From Xiheimicrobium sp033763395 (GTDB lineage Bacteria; Myxococcota; Myxococcia; Myxococcales; Myxococcaceae), in contig JANRKQ010000069.1 in assembly GCA_033763395.1 (NCBI GenBank), positions 1-64,000 on the forward strand: DNA of 64,000 bases, written 5' to 3'. The notes below the pieces were generated by a model. It saw nothing but the letters and a program-made list of their open reading frames with translations. It ran no database searches and had not been told where the DNA came from. Shown in pieces: positions 63,427 to 64,000 of the stretch. Made by a program: the position numbers and the translations under genes. Numbering within the stretch: position 1 is the first letter of the stretch; every line of letters starts with the position of its first letter.

Positions 63427-64000
63427 CCCTCCACCACCAATTCGTCGGCGTCGAGCACCTCGATGGGCCGCATCGCCTCGCCGATCTGCTTGAGGCGACG
63501 GTCCGACAGGCCCTCGAGGTACTCGCGCAGCGCCGGGAACGTCTTGAGGAGCCCCTCGAAGGCCCCACGGTCGAGGGTGGCGATGGCCGTCTTCCGGGTG
63601 GCGGCCACGGTGGCGGTCGCGCGCAGGCCCTTGAGCATGGCGATCTCACCGGCCACCTCGCCCTCGCGCAGCACCGAGAGCGAGATGACGCCGCCCGACG
63701 GATCTTCCTTCTGCACGACGAGCTCGCCCGCGAGGATCAGCACCAGCGTCGCGACCGGCTCGCCTTCCTTGATGACGACGTCGCCGGGCTGCAGGCCCTT
63801 GAAGACGAAGCGCGACAGGAGCGACGACCGGTCGGCCTCGGGGATGGGCGTGAAGAGCGGCGAGGTGGCGACGATGTTCCGCGCCATGCGCGTCTGCGCG
63901 AAGGTCGAGAGCACCTGGGGCACCGACGGGTACTTGCGCGCGAGCTCGTTGAGATCCTTCCGCTCGATCTCCAGCACGTCGGCGTCGCCCACCGCGCGCA
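63423..64000 (-). CDS. cyclic-nucleotide-binding domain protein (5' end outside window)
   Basis: At least 192 residues visible; the frame continues past the right edge, where the first visible GTG is most likely internal. The visible part holds a complete CNMP-binding fold (FVFKGLQPGDVVIKEGEP, LVLILAGELVVQKED, GEVAGEIAMLKGLRATATVAA with the GEIAxL...RxATV signature) and, at its start, VGDADVLEIERKDLNELARKYP, which looks like the end of a previous such domain. So the protein may carry two. Likely senses cyclic nucleotides; output unknown. Confidence 0.85.
   Translation of the reverse strand, partial: RAVGDADVLEIERKDLNELARKYPSVPQVLSTFAQTRMARNIVATSPLFTPIPEADRSSLLSRFVFKGLQPGDVVIKEGEPVATLVLILAGELVVQKEDPSGGVISLSVLREGEVAGEIAMLKGLRATATVAATRKTAIATLDRGAFEGLLKTFPALREYLEGLSDRRLKQIGEAMRPIEVLDADELVVEG

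Overview
The window is very GC-rich bacterial DNA, with codons overwhelmingly ending in G or C, and looks like a chromosomal segment from a myxobacterium or close relative (Myxococcota). The evidence is the 16S rRNA 5' end at the left edge, three membrane-anchored Ser/Thr kinases with extracytoplasmic PEGA-like tails, many lipoproteins with Gly/Ala/Asp-rich 'DAG' or 'GGSA' linkers, an FHA-type sigma-54 activator, and abundant GTGA/ATGA stop-start overlaps. This assignment is inferred from gene content; no database search was run.

Region 1 (1-10.4 kb): the 5' end of a 16S gene on the minus strand, with boxA and up to three tandem promoters, lies directly behind a long minus-strand envelope operon. 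In transcription order this is msbA, waaA, a GT4 glycosyltransferase, lpxK, rfaE1, rfaE2, yicC, gmk. lpxB diverges from msbA. Together these supply lipid A disaccharide synthesis and 4'-phosphorylation, Kdo transfer, ADP-heptose supply and lipid A export. Region 2 (10.4-20.3 kb): a Ser/Thr kinase, a dolichol-phosphate-mannose-synthase-like enzyme, MarC, a methyltransferase, then a cassette of lipoprotein, DUF971, PEGA protein and kinase, followed by UspA and a lipoprotein.

Region 3 (20.3-31.4 kb): a DprE1/DprE2-like epimerase pair, a lipase maturation factor homologue, an SRAP (YedK/HMCES) DNA-crosslink sensor, a DASS transporter, a small nucleotidyltransferase/partner pair that may be a toxin-antitoxin module, an unusual small repeat protein translationally coupled to a PaaK-like adenylate-forming enzyme, and purA. 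Region 4 (31.4-42.5 kb): an AddA/AddB-type helicase-nuclease pair, a PAP2 phosphatase, a degenerate metallo-beta-lactamase-fold protein divergent from an AraC regulator, and a pectinacetylesterase/Notum-like lipoprotein.

Region 5 (42.5-57.2 kb): a compact DUF4178 / 53-residue protein / DUF350 operon, an outer-membrane-barrel candidate, a 901-residue lipoprotein with four plus four Cys-rich repeats around a central domain, an SDR, an unknown protein, a kinase, an esterase, a PEGA protein and a lipoprotein. Region 6 (55.9-64 kb): an FHA-AAA+-Fis activator faces a gene for a di-haem, beta-propeller lipoprotein. The spacer holds a well-formed -24/-12 promoter and two tandem 18-bp palindromes, the clearest regulatory circuit in the window. 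An NTF2-like lipoprotein, a GST, a membrane TPR protein, a lipoprotein and a partial cyclic-nucleotide-binding protein close the window.

The most novel candidates are the FHA activator/sigma-54/di-haem circuit, the repeat-peptide plus PaaK-like ligase pair, the non-actinobacterial DprE1/E2 pair with an alanine at the benzothiazinone-target cysteine position, and the 4+4 Cys-repeat lipoprotein.
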